Source of the DNA: Tretioscincus oriximinensis
Lineage: Eukaryota > Chordata > Lepidosauria > Squamata > Gymnophthalmidae
Assembly: GCA_022410635.1 (NCBI GenBank)
Contig: JAJVDF010000965.1
Span: 142,553-206,552, forward strand
DNA length: 64,000 nucleotides
Direction: 5' to 3'
The notes beneath the pieces are model-generated. The model saw only the letters and a list, made by a program, of their open reading frames with translations, ran no database searches and was not told the origin of the DNA. Each line of letters begins with the position of its first letter. Position 1 is the stretch's first letter. The position numbers and the translations under genes are program-made. This document shows, piece after piece, positions 32,121-43,656 of the stretch.

Positions 32121-33444
32121 TAACAGTTAAAAACAGTGACCCCCAAACCCTCCCCACCCATTCCCCCCCCCCCCCAGGCGTGGAGGAATAAGACAACAGA
32201 TTGAGTCAGAAAGGGGAGGAGAGAGATGAAAGGGGAAAGGTGGAGAGAGCCAGGGAGGAAGGGGGCAAAGGAAAAGGGACAGGTAGTTTTCTGCCCCAGG
32301 TTAACTTCAGTTCTGGGTTCTGTCTGAACTCTGACTCTTGAACAAGAGAGTAGCCTGGCCAAGTAAAAGGACATCAGCCCCACCCAGCTACTGCTGAGCC
32401 TCAAGATGCGCACATGGCCTCTCCATGCAGGGAGGATGAGCTGAGAGAAGCAGAAGCAGCAGTAATTTGAAACAGGAGCCACTAGCAGCAGAAATGGCCA
32501 CATGCATATTCACAGGTGCCCCCTTGGCATGTAAGCATGCCCGAGCCTTCTGCATATGCAATGGGTTTTCTCCCTGCCACCCAATCCATTTTTCAGTCAG
32601 AGAAGCTGCTAAAAACTCTACCCACAGTATCCTTAAGAAGCAGCTCATGTCGCTTTACAGCCTTAGGCGTTGGGTTAACAGAATTTAACTTTCCTCTTTG
32701 GATTATAATACGAAAGCAGCTATAAAGTGAATTTTTAAACAAAGGTCTGGATCTGCTCTAACTCTGTCTTCTCTGTAAGCTCTAATGCTCCAACTTCCTT
32801 ACCCACAAGACCACTTCTTAAAGAGATAGACTTCTCTTCTTCTAAGTCTTCTGCTACACAAGATAACTACTTTACAACTCAAAACTCTAAACATATTTGA
32901 TGCAGAGGCATAACAGGTGGCACAGCCTTTCCACAAGCCAGCAGAACGGAACCCTATTTTGGCAGAATGGGGGGGGGGGGGACATATCAGCAGTCATTTG
33001 CCAAGTGTGTCAAGGATGCTCCTGCTCTGCTAAGACAAAGACAGGGGGAAGATACAAGGGAGATCTATGCATCCTTTTTAAAATGAACATTTCTGCTTGT
33101 TCTATTAATAAGAACAGGAAGAAATGCAGTAGTACTGCTCCACTTCCTGTGTAGATCCTACCCTATATTGACATATCTGAATGGAATAGGTACATAAATG
33201 ATCTTTTTACTAAGTAAAAGCAACAATAATTTATTTGTCAGGGACAGAGGATGTTTGTTTATTATTGCCTTTATATGCTACTTTCTCTCCTATCAAGATA
33301 AATTTCAACATTTAAAATCTATTAAAATAGCAAATTAATGTCTCTTCAGACAAAACTAGAGTCAAAGAATTATCTCTGCACGATCCCTTTATATGAATGT
33401 GTGAGCAGTGATGTTTATACATCTCATAAGAGAATACAGGGGTT
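32121..33444. other. No recognised gene; C run and purine-rich block
   Basis: A C homopolymer lies at about 32163-32176, purine-rich sequence at 32200-32290 and a G run near 32970. Open frames at 32102-33154 occur on both strands without domains. Confidence 0.5.
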
Positions 33445-33677
33445 AGAACATAAAAAGAGCCATATGGGATCAGGCCAGAGCCCATCTAGTCCACCCTTCT
33501 GTCTCGTACAGAGGCCCACCAGATGCATCTGGGCGGTCTGAACAGAGGAAAGTAACATATGCAGCTGTTCATGAATCCCTGCAAATGGTATCTCAGGAGT
33601 TCTGCCTGTTACTCCATCCTGGGGACAGCATCCAGACATCCATCCTAGTACCCATTTATACTCTTGGTGTCCATAAA
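33445..33677 (-). mobile_element. CR1-type LINE 3' UTR
   Basis: Plus strand: AGAACATAAAAAGAGCCATA, GATCAGGCCAGAGCCCATCT, CACCAGATGCATCTGGGCGG and TCAGGAGTTCTGCCTGTTAC, ending CATTTATACTC. It abuts the long L2 copy at 33678. Confidence 0.9.
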
Positions 33678-35145
33678 TAGCCCAGGGGAAGTATCCAGAG
33701 AACTGTCTGGTCCAGTTAATTTGGATCAGTTTCGATTATTGCGGGATGATGATGTGGACAAGCTGCTTGTTGGGGTTTGGCCATTGTCATGCCCTCTGGA
33801 TCCTTGCCCTTCCTGGCTGATAAAGGCCAGTCGAGAGGGTATGACCAGTTACTCCAGGGGGTAGTGAATGCTTCTTATAGGGATGTGGTGGTCCCGCCAG
33901 CTCTTAAAGTGGCGGTGGTGCGCCCTCTCCTCAAGAAGCCTTCCCTGGACCCAGAAGAGCTAAACAACTTACCGCCCGGTGGCCAACATACCCTTCCTGG
34001 GCAAGGTTCTGGAGAGGGCTGTGGTTGTTCNGCTGCAGGCATGCTTAGAAGAAGCGGATTATCTAGCTCCTTTTCAATCTGGCTTCAGGCCTAGTCATAG
34101 TACGGAAACCACCTTGGTCGCCCTGGTTGATGACCTGCTCCGGGAGAGGGATGGGGACAATGTGACCCTGTTGGTTCTCCTGGACATCTCAGTGGCTTTT
34201 GATACCATTGACCATGGTATCCTCCTGAAGAGGCTAAGGAGTTTAGGCGTGGTTGCAGTGGTTTTGCTCCTATCTCCAAGGCCACTTCCAAAGAGTGATG
34301 CTGGGGGAATCTTACTCTACACCCTGGGAGCACACTTGTGGGGTTCCTCAGTGGTCGATNCTCTCCCCCATGCTGTTCAACATCTATATGAAGCCGCTGG
34401 GAAAAGTCATCAGGAGATTTGGAGTGAAGTATCAATACGCAGATGACACGCAGCTCTATATCCCTATTCCATCTGAATCAGGAGAGACGGTTGAAGTGCT
34501 TGACAGGTACCTGGAAGCAGTCATGGGCTGGATGGGGGCCAATAAATTGAAGCTGAATCCAGACAAGACAGAGGCGCTGTGTGTTGGAGCATCCCTAGTT
34601 CGTGAAGTGGGGTTAAATTACTCTATAATGGATGGGTGCGAAATCTGGGGGTGCTCTAGGACTCTTCACTAACACTTGAAAATCACGTGGAGGCGGTGTC
34701 CAGGAGTGCCTACTTCCAGTTACATCTGGTTCACCAGTTAAGGCCACTTCTGAACAGGGATGATTTAGCCACAGTAATCCATCCTTTCAAGGCTGCCCTT
34801 GAAAACGGTTCGGAAGCTGCAGTTGGTGCAGAATGCAGCAGCTAGACTGCTGGCCGGACACACATCATGCTGGTCTTGAAAGAGCTGCACTGGCTGCCAA
34901 TCTGCTACCAAGCCCAATTCAAGGTATTAACTTTAACTTATAAGGCTCTAAATAACTTGGGCCCTAAATACCTAAAGGAACGCCTTCTCCCATACAGACC
35001 AGCCCATGCCTTAAGATCTGCAGTGGAGGCCCTCCTGGTTGTACCACCTCTTTCATCAGCCAATGGTGTGGAAACCCGAGGTAGGGCCTTCTCGGTGGTT
35101 GGAATAATCTCCCCCTTGAGTGCATCTGTCTTTGTACTCTTTTAG
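33678..35145 (+). pseudogene. L2 ORF2 reverse transcriptase, frameshifted
   Basis: This would be the reverse transcriptase of an L2 LINE. Pieces in order are: LDPCPSWLIKASREGM (from 33808), a VPPALKVAVVRPLLKKPSLD block (33777 frame), LVALVDDLLRERDGDNVTLL with VLLDISVAFDTIDH (33979 frame, motif A aspartate kept), CGVPQWS (motif B; usual glutamine-glycine changed), the catalytic YADD at 34436-34447 (34253 frame), LNPDKTEALCVG, and the LHWLPICYQAQFKVL C-terminal block (34867 frame). Two ambiguous bases (34031, 34360) fall in it. The active-site motif survives, but the frame changes and lack of an endonuclease rule out activity. Confidence 0.85.
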
Positions 35146-35335
35146 AAGGGCCTTAAAGACACACCTCTTCAACCTGGCCTTTGGTTGAAGAAATGCTGTT
35201 TATTTGTTTTATCCCTCCACCTTCAAATACTTGTAATACTTCCTTTTTTTAATGTACATTTTGTACTTTTTGTTTGTTTCTGCCCTGAGACCTTTGGGTA
35301 TGGGGTGGGGTATAAATGTAAATAAATAAATAAAT
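33678..35335 (+). mobile_element. L2-type LINE, 1.66 kb, RT to 3' tail
   Basis: The longest L2 in the window. It runs from the region before RT through all RT blocks, the C-terminal region and UTR to CCCTGAGACCTTTGGGTATG and a (AAAT)n tail ending near 35335. The endonuclease half is missing through 5' truncation. Coding pieces lie in several frames, so at least three indels have accumulated. Confidence 0.9.
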
Positions 35336-36444
35336 AATAACGTTATTACAGGAATAGCTGTCTAATGGTTTCCTTCCCTATATAGTTTGAATCACTGCCA
35401 AGATAATCTTGCCAGCACATCCTAAAGCATGGACAGATTGCAATGGAGGAAGATGCTTGAAGTGTTTGAGCCAAAGTTAGTTAGCAGTAGAAGTAAAAAT
35501 GGTAGATCATTTCAGCACATGTGGTTAGATCATAACCAGAATTCCTAGTCCGTGCTATAGTTGTGATATGACCNCTGTGAGAATAGATTACAGACATCAG
35601 AATGCGATAGCCACTTGGAAAGAGACGAATTCTGTATAGTTTTGTCAGTATTTAAATGCCTGGCTCTTTTATAATCCTCATAAGTTTCTTTAAAAATAGA
35701 ACATTTGGTTTAAATAGTGATCGGTTCCCTGCATGGAAGAGACACAATTTTGAGGCCCCTCCGTCTCCAAAATGGAGATGAAGTTGGGGCCTTTTTTGCA
35801 CGACATCCTGCCTGGTGATGCTTCTACCCAAAGGTGAAAACATGGCTACGGTTTCTGTGGGCTGTAATTTAATATAAATAAATCAATAACATATGTAGGG
35901 AAAATAGCACTGAACCCTTTTGTTTCCCCTGATGTAATGGTATGTCAAGGTAAAATGATAGTTGTTTGAAATTATTGATTAATATTATATTCTTTCCCAT
36001 CTGAAGACTTATTATTGACAATATGTCATTAAAAATATTACATTAAATACAGTATAGATTTTAATGATAGCCTCAAGTATCATTGGAATGTCCTGCTTTT
36101 AGAATCTAGGGGTAGGAGTTTATTGACAAAATAAAGCATAGTGCTTAGGTCTTTCCAGCCCTATTTAAGAGATTATTTGTTTGAAATATTTACATGTTAT
36201 GAAACTGATGGGCAGGAGAATTGAGACTATCTTAAGAGAACTGAGACTATCAAATTTACTAGCAGAAGTGGTGACAGCATCAAGCTTTACGAAAGGGTCT
36301 GACAAATTCATGGAAGGCAGGCAAGTCTATCAATGTTTATTAGAATGAGTGTCTAGGTATTGCCTCCATATTGGAGGGACAGGCAGGATGCTTCTAAAAG
36401 CCAATTGTGTGGAATCAACAGCATGTGGAAGAATTGCTTTTGAA
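35336..36444. other. No recognised gene; small hairpin and old LINE trace
   Basis: AGGCCCC at 35752 pairs with GGGGCCT near 35787 around GTCTCC / GGAGAT. At 36250-36410 there are CR1-like words (CTAGCAGAAGTGGTGACAGC, a GTCTAGGTATTGCC block), a faint plus-strand CR1 3' remnant. Confidence 0.4.
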
Positions 36445-36660
36445 TAGGGTTACCGAATTTAGCAGGACATGTCTGCATTTTGGTATCCTGTCCATATAGT
36501 TGGAGGACTGAATGTTTAAGGAGTGTTCTGGGGAGGACTACAACTCCCATGAGCTTTAGTTTCCTTTAAACGTTTCCGTCCTTGTGGTGGGCTCTTTTCT
36601 GAAATGAGTCATTTGGAAATGCAGCTATGCCCCCAGTAACATACCAACATACCTTTCTTG
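36445..36660 (+). mobile_element. Candidate hAT-like end, one side only
   Basis: Starts TAGGGTTACC with GGACATGTCTGC and ATCCTGTCC, close to the other TAGGGTTRCC ends. No matching right terminus or duplication of CTTTTGAA was found. The stretch GGACTACAACTCCCATGAG (36535 onward) resembles a ZNF143/THAP11-type ACTACAACTCCC motif also seen in transposon ends. Confidence 0.35.
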
Positions 36661-37160
36661 GATTTAATGCCAAGATTTTTCCTTCAGAGATAGTGTATTT
36701 AATATCGTGTTAAAATGTGTGATCTTTGATATAATAAAAACTAACTGGTTAACTGATTCTAACTTTTCTGTGTACAGAAGTAATGAGATTATTTATGGAT
36801 GTAGACACAATTTGGGGGATCAGAATAGAAAGGCTGTTTTCATTGGGAAGTTACTTAAGAGCCTTGAAATAAATATTTTCTCTTGAACTATTAATTTAAC
36901 TATTAGATTGCATGATGTGGTTTTCCTCTGCAATATTTAATCTTCAATGGATTAATATTTGTTGGATCATATGTCAGAATTTATTATTAGTCACAATCTT
37001 TATCTAATGAAGCTTCTTTTGTGCTTGTATATCAATAAACTGAAAATTTTCAATTTCTTTTTCCTTTCATTCTCTCCCTCTTCCCATTTTCAGGTCTCTC
37101 TATTTCCAGCTAAAAATAAGAATAAACCATTGTAAATAAACATATGAATATACTGTTCCC
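36661..37160. other. No recognised feature
   Basis: Unrecognised AT-rich sequence. Confidence 0.5.
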
Positions 37161-37312
37161 TAGCCTTTGGTTGAAAAAAATCTGCTCTCCCTTCCCCACT
37201 TTTAGATATGGCTGCTTTAATATGTTTATTTGGGCTTTTATTGTTAACTGCTCTGAGACCTTTGGGTGTAGGGTAATATAGAAGCATAAATAAATGAATA
37301 AATAAATAAATA
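37161..37312 (+). mobile_element. L2-type LINE 3' tail
   Basis: TAGCCTTTGGTTGAAAAAAA, CTTTTATTGTTAACTGCTCT, GAGACCTTTGGGTGTAGGG and an AAATAAATAAATA tail. A short 5'-truncated copy related to the 8.3-kb and 57-kb tails. Confidence 0.8.
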
Positions 37313-37705
37313 GATATGGCATTGAAAGAAAGAAGAACTGGATTAAAAGAAAAATCCTATATGTATTAAAGCCATCCCAACCTGCTGGAAAGAATTGAAC
37401 CAACAGAATTTGGGGATATCTGCCAACAAGCCTTCTAGTCTGGTAATACTGCTTTTGAGTGCTTGATCAGTCTAAAGGAAGACATCTGTCATACATAATC
37501 TGATCATAAATGCAGGGATGTCACTAGACTCTTGGGGTCCCAAGAGTGAGTGGGGTGGGGCAGAAATCTAGGGTGGGATCAGAAATGACATGACAATGTG
37601 GTACGCAGTCCAGGAGTGAGGGTGCATCACGTGGGCGCTTCTCCTTTAGGACTCCACTTCACAGACCACAACTGCTTGTCTGCACACCATGCAGTTGTAC
37701 AACCC
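37313..37705. other. No recognised feature
   Basis: Unrecognised sequence. GC content rises from about 37500 toward the inverted repeat. Confidence 0.5.
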
Positions 37706-37976
37706 GTCCCTACAGGAGGCCTCAAAGCCGCAGCTCTCCAGCACGGGAGGGAAAGAGGAAGTTGCCACAGCAGATGGCTTTCATGCAAGGCTCTTCCCAC
37801 AAGGCTTCCAGCTAACTCTGCCCTCCCACTCTGCTGCTATTGCTAGCCAGGGGGGAGCAGTCCCTGACTAGGGTCCTGGGCAGAATGGAAGCGTCTTTCT
37901 TGATGCATCCCCAGGCTCCTGTTGGGCTTCCTCTTTCCTCCTGTGTTGGAAAGCTGTGGCTTCAGGGCCTCCTTTG
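37706..37976. repeat. Inverted repeat, about 48-bp arms
   Basis: CAGGAGGCCTCAAAGCCGCA through GGGAAAGAGGAAG (37709-37760) pairs with CTTCCTCTTTCC through GGCTTCAGGGCCTCC (37929-37974). The spacer of about 170 bp is GC-rich. The wider block 37500-38060 may be one old element, but no ends were identified. Frames on both strands are by-products of the palindrome. Confidence 0.55.
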
Positions 37977-38816
37977 GTGGGAAACCCTCAAAGTTTCTCC
38001 TGCATGGAAAGATCCCTGCATGGAAGCCCCATCTCACCACCAAGCCATCCCAATATAGTGCTGGGATAATTCCAGGTTTAGGATCTGAATGCACTGAAGA
38101 ATCTACAAGAAATAATTCTTTTAGATGTTCAGAAAAAGACTGTCTGATGAAAGGGAGGGATTATATACACTATGTATGCTTGGTGCATTGGTAGGTATTT
38201 TATTTTTTCCTAAAGCACTTATTATGCAAAGCACAGTAATTTAGTAATGTGCAAATAATACCCAAACTGTTGAGACATTCATCTCACTGTAGTCTAGGTA
38301 TTGCTTTCAGTAGCAGTTTTAACCTATTCCTATTGCTGATTTTAATCTTTTGCTGTGATTATATTGGGATTTTTTGNACCATGCAGATATTTTTAATAAG
38401 AAAGAAAAAGAAAATTAGTGACAACAAAAACTATTGGGACCAGCGCCACTGATTTCATGTAGCTTTATATTTAAAATCAGAAAGATACAATTTTTAAAAT
38501 CATATAATTTAGGCAACTGACGATGCTTAAAAACCCTAGGGTTAATGTTTAATGGAATGAAAAACTGTATTTGTTATCCTTAGGCTTCTCATACTAATAA
38601 GGCTACCCATGATTATTAAGATCCTAAAAAGCAGAGGAACTATACATGCAAAACTGAAAGGCCAAAATCAATGTAGCTCTGGCTAAAATGCCAGTCGGAA
38701 AGTATGAAAAGAGAACTGTTCACAGGAATTCAGGAACCTGGTTTCTACTTCTACAAACTTCTCAAGAATAACATCCCTGTGAGTTGTTTAGCTCTTTGAA
38801 GTATTTGTAACTCAAA
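37977..38816. other. No recognised feature
   Basis: AT-rich sequence with no named repeat or coding signal. Confidence 0.5.
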
Positions 38817-39062
38817 TGTTTAATAATCAGTGGCTGATTATTGGTCAGATGTTGGGGAACATTCTGAAAGGGCACACAATTGGTTGGGGGGGCTGGGGAC
38901 AGGTATAAAAAGGTACCATTTGGACCAGCCACTCTGGTTCTGATTCAGTTTTCAGCCACAGAGCTTAGTAAATAAATCACTTTCTCAATCTCTCATTGAT
39001 GGTATGATTATTCTGAAGGTTTGGCAGGCCTCCCAATAGGAAGTTGCTTTCTGCTACTGCAG
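38817..39062 (+). promoter_or_regulatory. Candidate solo LTR
   Basis: A GGTATAAAAAGG TATA box (38902-38913) is followed about 60 bp later by an AATAAA signal (38971) and a TC-rich segment, the spacing seen in retroviral-type LTRs. A TG occurs at 38817 and a CA near 39062, but no target duplication was established. A stand-alone promoter or chance arrangement is possible. Confidence 0.35.
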
Positions 39063-39931
39063 ACCATTTATCCAGCTAGACCAGTAACAGGTATATTAGC
39101 TGGTAGTGGGTTTCCACTAGAAACAGTGAGAGCATAGCTTTGTATTGGAACATGTGATAATCCATTTCTTTTATTAATGAACATTCTTTACATCCATATT
39201 GTTACTACATTTCTGCAATGTTAATTTGTCTCAAAGTTTAATCATATGGAGCAGCATAATGAGAATCCATTTTTTTTTCGAAGAATAAAGGAAAATCTCC
39301 CCCCCAAAAAAAGATAAGAAAAATTTTGTGTTTTCAGTTAAACAGGTTGTTGTTCCAACTTAAAGGGTACAGAAATGATGGGCTGGCAAGCTGATAAGAT
39401 CATGTTATGAAGGATGTCATATAGATGGTGCAGCAACAAAATACAGATACTTCAATGCTGGAAATATCTTCATTTCTATTCCCATCTACAAGTCCTTTTA
39501 AATACTGAAATCATGAACACTGTGCTATACTTGTACAGCATACAGTATGATTTAACCATTTAACAATTGGTTTCCTCCATTACATTTCATTCTGCGTGAC
39601 ATAAGATGCTAAGGTCAGTGATGCGTCTTTCTGAGTAAGACAGAAGACCAATAGACCCATTTCAAATACATTATCTTGTAACTTGAAATCCTCAGCTGGA
39701 GAAGATGTAAGAGAGAAATCAAAATCCTCTGTACATACACCTTTAAAGGAAATCTGTTTATTTATAAAATCAAGGGCTGTGGCATAGTTAATCAGATTTG
39801 AGAACACATAGAATATATGGTAAAAGGTCATAACCTAATGATGACCCATTGTAATAAAATGTAATTATTACTTTTTAATGTAGTCAACGGATCATTTTTG
39901 GTGTTATGAGTGCATTCACAATAATTAAAGA
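39063..39931. other. No recognised gene
   Basis: AT-rich. The minus frame 39580-39831 has no recognisable domain. Confidence 0.5.
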
Positions 39932-39969
39932 CTACACACACATACACACACACACAAACACACACACAG
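39932..39969 (+). repeat. (CA)n microsatellite, interrupted
   Basis: ACACACA repeats broken by single T and A bases. The reverse strand gives a short Cys/Val frame that is not a protein. Confidence 0.9.
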
Positions 39970-42104
39970 AAACTGTCTGGCGGCAGTTGCCATGGCAGCC
40001 AGCTGAAGTACAAGAAGATGTGGAAAATCTGACTTCTGTGGCAAAGTAATGAATTTAGCATCTATAGGGACAGAAATTGATTTTCTGTCACAGCCTGTAA
40101 ATCATTGACAGGACACTCGCATACTGTAGATCTTTGGAAATGCTTTAAGTCTGATTTTGATGTAAGGAAAATGTATCAAAAATTATCTCCTGAGGTTGTG
40201 TCTTCTCTTTCTTTCTCTGTCTCTTGCACCACATCAACAATATTTCAAAATTTAATGAAGTGGGTATTTACTGCTGAATGAAGAAAAGAGATGAGGACTC
40301 CAAAGAATCTCCAAAGAATAACAGAAATAAGGCACATTGTTTGAACCCTGAAGAATGAGGGAAGACAGATAAGAGAGAAAAAGGAAAATATAGGGGAAGA
40401 TAAGACCTGAATATTCTATGGCTGATGAAAAACCACAAAAGCTGTTTCCAAATGTTGCTATTCCATTGCAGATTCTTTCTGGAGTGAAGCATGACCCATT
40501 GATGGACGTGGATTAATGGATGAGCCTAAATATTTGCTACATCAGCAAATCAGAATGAGAGGCATGTAGGCAGATATCATAATAAGCAGAAAGTTCCATC
40601 AAAACCCCAGGCAAATGCAACATGTATATTAATCTTGCTGCAGCTAAAATTTATATAAGGGGAAAAAATTCAGAACTCTCAAATATGCTCACCACATTTG
40701 ATAAAAAAAAAGGAATTATTTACTGTATAATTTATTCTTTCTAAACCCAGATCCTTCTCTTAATTATTTCTTTTCATCTTCTCTTGATAATTGTCATTCA
40801 AAGACAGAACAATGATGATATATTTATGCAACTTCAGAAAAAGAAGAAATTCTGGAGTGGGGAAAACAGCTATCCATTTTGGAGCACAAAAGATAAAGGC
40901 TGCACTATAGGGGAAAGTGACCATATTAGGAGAGTTATGAATACTGTATTTTTTCTAACTTCCTTGTATTCTTCTCTTCCAGTGGCATTGCTTGATTGCT
41001 CCCAACTGCTTGGTTACCTTAGCTGCCCAATTGTAATCCACTTACTATGAGAACACAGTTTGCATTCAATAGATGTATTGCTTTGCATCAAATGCGTTCT
41101 CTCATCCAGAACAGCAGCAATGCTTTCCCAAATCCCCAGTCCTACATCTTTGCTACAACTTTTCCTTTTGGATGATGTTCCTCTCCTGTACAATTTTGTT
41201 CCTTTGAACTGCTATGGACTAATATAAACAGACTAATTTAATTTCTTTACTAAACCATTCAGTGGAAGGAACTATAGTTCACAAACAACCTGGCTATGTG
41301 AGTCTCTTCAGCTAAGTCAACATAAGAGACATATGCCAAAACTAGTTTGGTTGATTCCCAATTTACAGCAAACTACCTAGTTCACAAATGAACTAGTTCA
41401 AAACAACTCTTTGGTTTCACGATGAACTGAACACATGATTTTAGTTCACACATCTGGGGGCAGAAAATATTCAATTTAACTTTTCAAATAATTTGCTCCA
41501 TTAATAGTCTTTGGCATTCAACTATGAGTTACTTACCCTCTTGCTATTCCCAAAGTACATTTCACATTTCTGTGAAAAGTGTAGATACACTTCAGTGTAT
41601 ATAAAAATAGTTGGCAGTTGGGCTTGTTAGGGTGGAAATGGCACAACTGGATGTCTCTCCCACTGTTGTTTCCAATTGTCTCCTTTCATTTTCAGTGTCC
41701 ACTGGAACGAGAGATCTGGATAGTGCATCTGCTGTTAAGGAATTGAACACCAAGTAATGCTTACATAAGACTTGTTTTCTTATGATACAGCCATATCCTG
41801 ACTAATACAGATAATTTGGGCAGTTTCACAGAAATCAACAGAATCAGGATCACTCCTACTGCCTTTCATGGTCCTCCAATCAAAGTGACCTGAGATTCAA
41901 CTTACATCTTGTAAACAATGTTCACATGCTATCTGTTGGAATAGCAATCAAAGAATCAAGGACAAGGAAAAATATAACATCTGGAAAAATATGCAGTCTG
42001 CCAACCAATGCTCAGTGCACCCTGGAACTAATATCAGATTCAGCTGCAGTCTGTCGTTAGGCTGATTATTGGTTGTATAATATTGTCCCAATAGTAGCTG
42101 ATCA
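39970..42104. other. No recognised gene or repeat
   Basis: About 2.1 kb without a nameable feature. A small AACTAGTTC palindrome lies near 41393, and several TAGTTCA/TGAACTA words occur around 41370-41460. No domain is seen in any frame. Confidence 0.5.
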
Positions 42105-42238
42105 TAGAATCATAGAATTGGAAGGGACCTTCAGGGCCATTGAGTCTAACCCTCTGCTCAATGCAGGATTCATTAAACCATCCCAGACAGATGACTGTCC
42201 AGGCTCCGTTTAAAGGCTTCCAGTGAAGACAAAAGCCA
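42105..42238 (-). mobile_element. CR1 3' end fragment (ATTCTATGAT type)
   Basis: ATCATAGAATCATAGAATTG is the reverse complement of the octamer-repeat end of amniote CR1. It is followed by GAAGGGACCTTCAGGGCC and CTGTCCAGGCTCCGTTTAAA. It directly borders the gypsy LTR remnant, which probably inserted into it. Confidence 0.9.
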
Positions 42239-42240
42239 GT

Positions 42241-42342
42241 TGTGAGCCCCTGGTACCGAAAATACCAGTCAGACAAGTGATTCAGCTCTGAAAGTTGTTT
42301 ATTCAGTTCTAAGGTGGCCCTTAGTCATGCGCAGTCCTCCAC
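42241..42342 (-). repeat. 3' LTR fragment of gypsy element
   Basis: GAAAATACCAGTCAGACAAG, GATTCAGCTCTGAAAGT, GTTTATTCAG and TCTAAGG align with 44489-44560 of the other LTR with few differences. Only about 100 bp remain. The LTR edge is TGTGAGCC or TGAGCC on the plus strand. Confidence 0.8.
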
Positions 42343-42346
42343 TCAA

Positions 42347-42652
42347 CCCAAAAGGCATTATGTGGTATTTGAATGCCCCCAGTTTGCAGTTAAACATGGT
42401 TTTTCACTCACCCCTCTCCTGAATGCACACCCGGAAGTACGCATCCCTGACATCCAACTTGGAGAAAATAGTTCCCTGGGAGAGATGTGCCAACAGTTCA
42501 GATATGAGTGGGAGTGGGTACTGGTTGCCACGGGTATCCGCATTTATTCCACGGTAGTCTATGATCAGTCTCAACTCCCCCATTTTCTTCCGCCGAAAGA
42601 AAACAGGGGCAGCAACTGTGGATGTGGAGGAAGAAATGAAACCCCTGGCCAA
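42347..42652 (-). pseudogene. Gypsy reverse transcriptase fragment
   Basis: This is the N-terminal part of the pol RT, which would copy the element's RNA to DNA. It shows VFFRRKK, LRLIIDYRGIN (fingers block) and FSKLDVRDAYF with the first catalytic aspartate (motif A). It then degrades, passing through a GH-type segment into a PF-like motif before the break at about 42347. The Y-x-D-D catalytic pair, RNase H and integrase are absent. The frame is open from 42652 to 42404, then a stop and changes follow. The transition into the LTR fragment at 42342-42347 marks a deletion. Confidence 0.8.
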
Positions 42653-42872
42653 GTTTGTTATCTATAAAGTCTCACAGAGCAGCAGTCTCTTCCAGCGACA
42701 TAGGATACAGATGGGATTTAGGCAGTTTAATCCCCTCCACAAAGTCAGTGGCACAGTCTGAATCATGGTGGGGGGGGAGATCGTTGCAGACCACCTCCCC
42801 AAATACCTCTGCCAGGTCTTTATACTCAGTAGGTACACTGCACAGGTCTTCCCCAGTACTGTCCACATGCTG

Positions 42873-43280
42873 TTAAGAGAACAATACCCCAGAGTCCGGA
42901 CCTGGTGCACCTTTTGCCAAAACAGATTCAGAACCCATGAGGGCTTCGGCAGCCGTACACGTATGCAAGGCATAGTTTGCCATGAATGTTACTGTGCCCA
43001 TGACCCAGTCAATAGTTGGATTGTGCATGCGTAACCAAGATAACCCCAATACCACTTCGCATACAATATGCNTGGTGACCAACAGGTTAGCAACCTTCCA
43101 GTGTGAGCCAATACCCACCAACAGTTTTTTTGAAATATGAGAAACCCCTTCCCCTGACATACGGCTCCCATCCATCATGAGAAAGTCAACAGCGCTGTGC
43201 AGCGGACTCAAGGGGACACCCAACCTTTTGGCCACCCACGTGTGCAACACACACTTCGAGCACCCAGAGTCAATGGTTGC
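42873..43280 (-). pseudogene. Gypsy aspartic protease region
   Basis: This would cleave the Gag-Pol polyprotein. The Asp-Ser-Gly active-site triad is encoded at 43263-43271, just upstream of and in frame with the first methionine (43250), so the real protein does not start there. Following residues LHTWVAKRLGVPL and FLMMDG fit retropepsin strands, and VVLGLSWLRMHNPTIDW matches the conserved C-terminal G-x-x-W block. One ambiguous base lies at 43072. Length and order (gag, protease, RT) are normal for Ty3/gypsy. The segment between protease and RT is frame-broken. Confidence 0.8.
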
Positions 43281-43591
43281 CCAGACTACCAGGCCTTCAG
43301 GAACTTACCTGAACTTGCAACATATTGGTTGAGGAGAATTCAAATGGCGAAGAGTGGGAGGTGCAGCGAAGAGTTGAGGCCCATATTGGCATGCCACTCA
43401 ATACCAGGCCACGTTGTTTCTCCCAGCTGATCCTGGCTGGGCTCTGCCGCAAATAGGCCGACCTGTGATGTAGAAGTAAATCAGCATGGCACAGGAACTA
43501 GTGGGTGTCAATGTCCCTCATGCTGATTGGCTGCCTGGACACCGGGAACTAATGCCGCTGCACGCTGCTCCTCATTCCCCTGCCTGGTGAG

Positions 43592-43633
43592 GCAAACTGC
43601 TAAGAAATGGCCTGACTGGCCATAGCCAAAGCA
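43592..43633 (-). pseudogene. Degenerate Gag zinc knuckle
   Basis: The minus strand encodes CFGYGQSGHFLAVC. It has the spacing of a nucleocapsid CCHC zinc knuckle, but the second cysteine is tyrosine, so metal binding would be impaired. It lies between the capsid-like frame and the protease, as expected for Gag. Confidence 0.7.
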
Positions 43634-43656
43634 ACCGCTCTACTGCCGCCTTTGCA

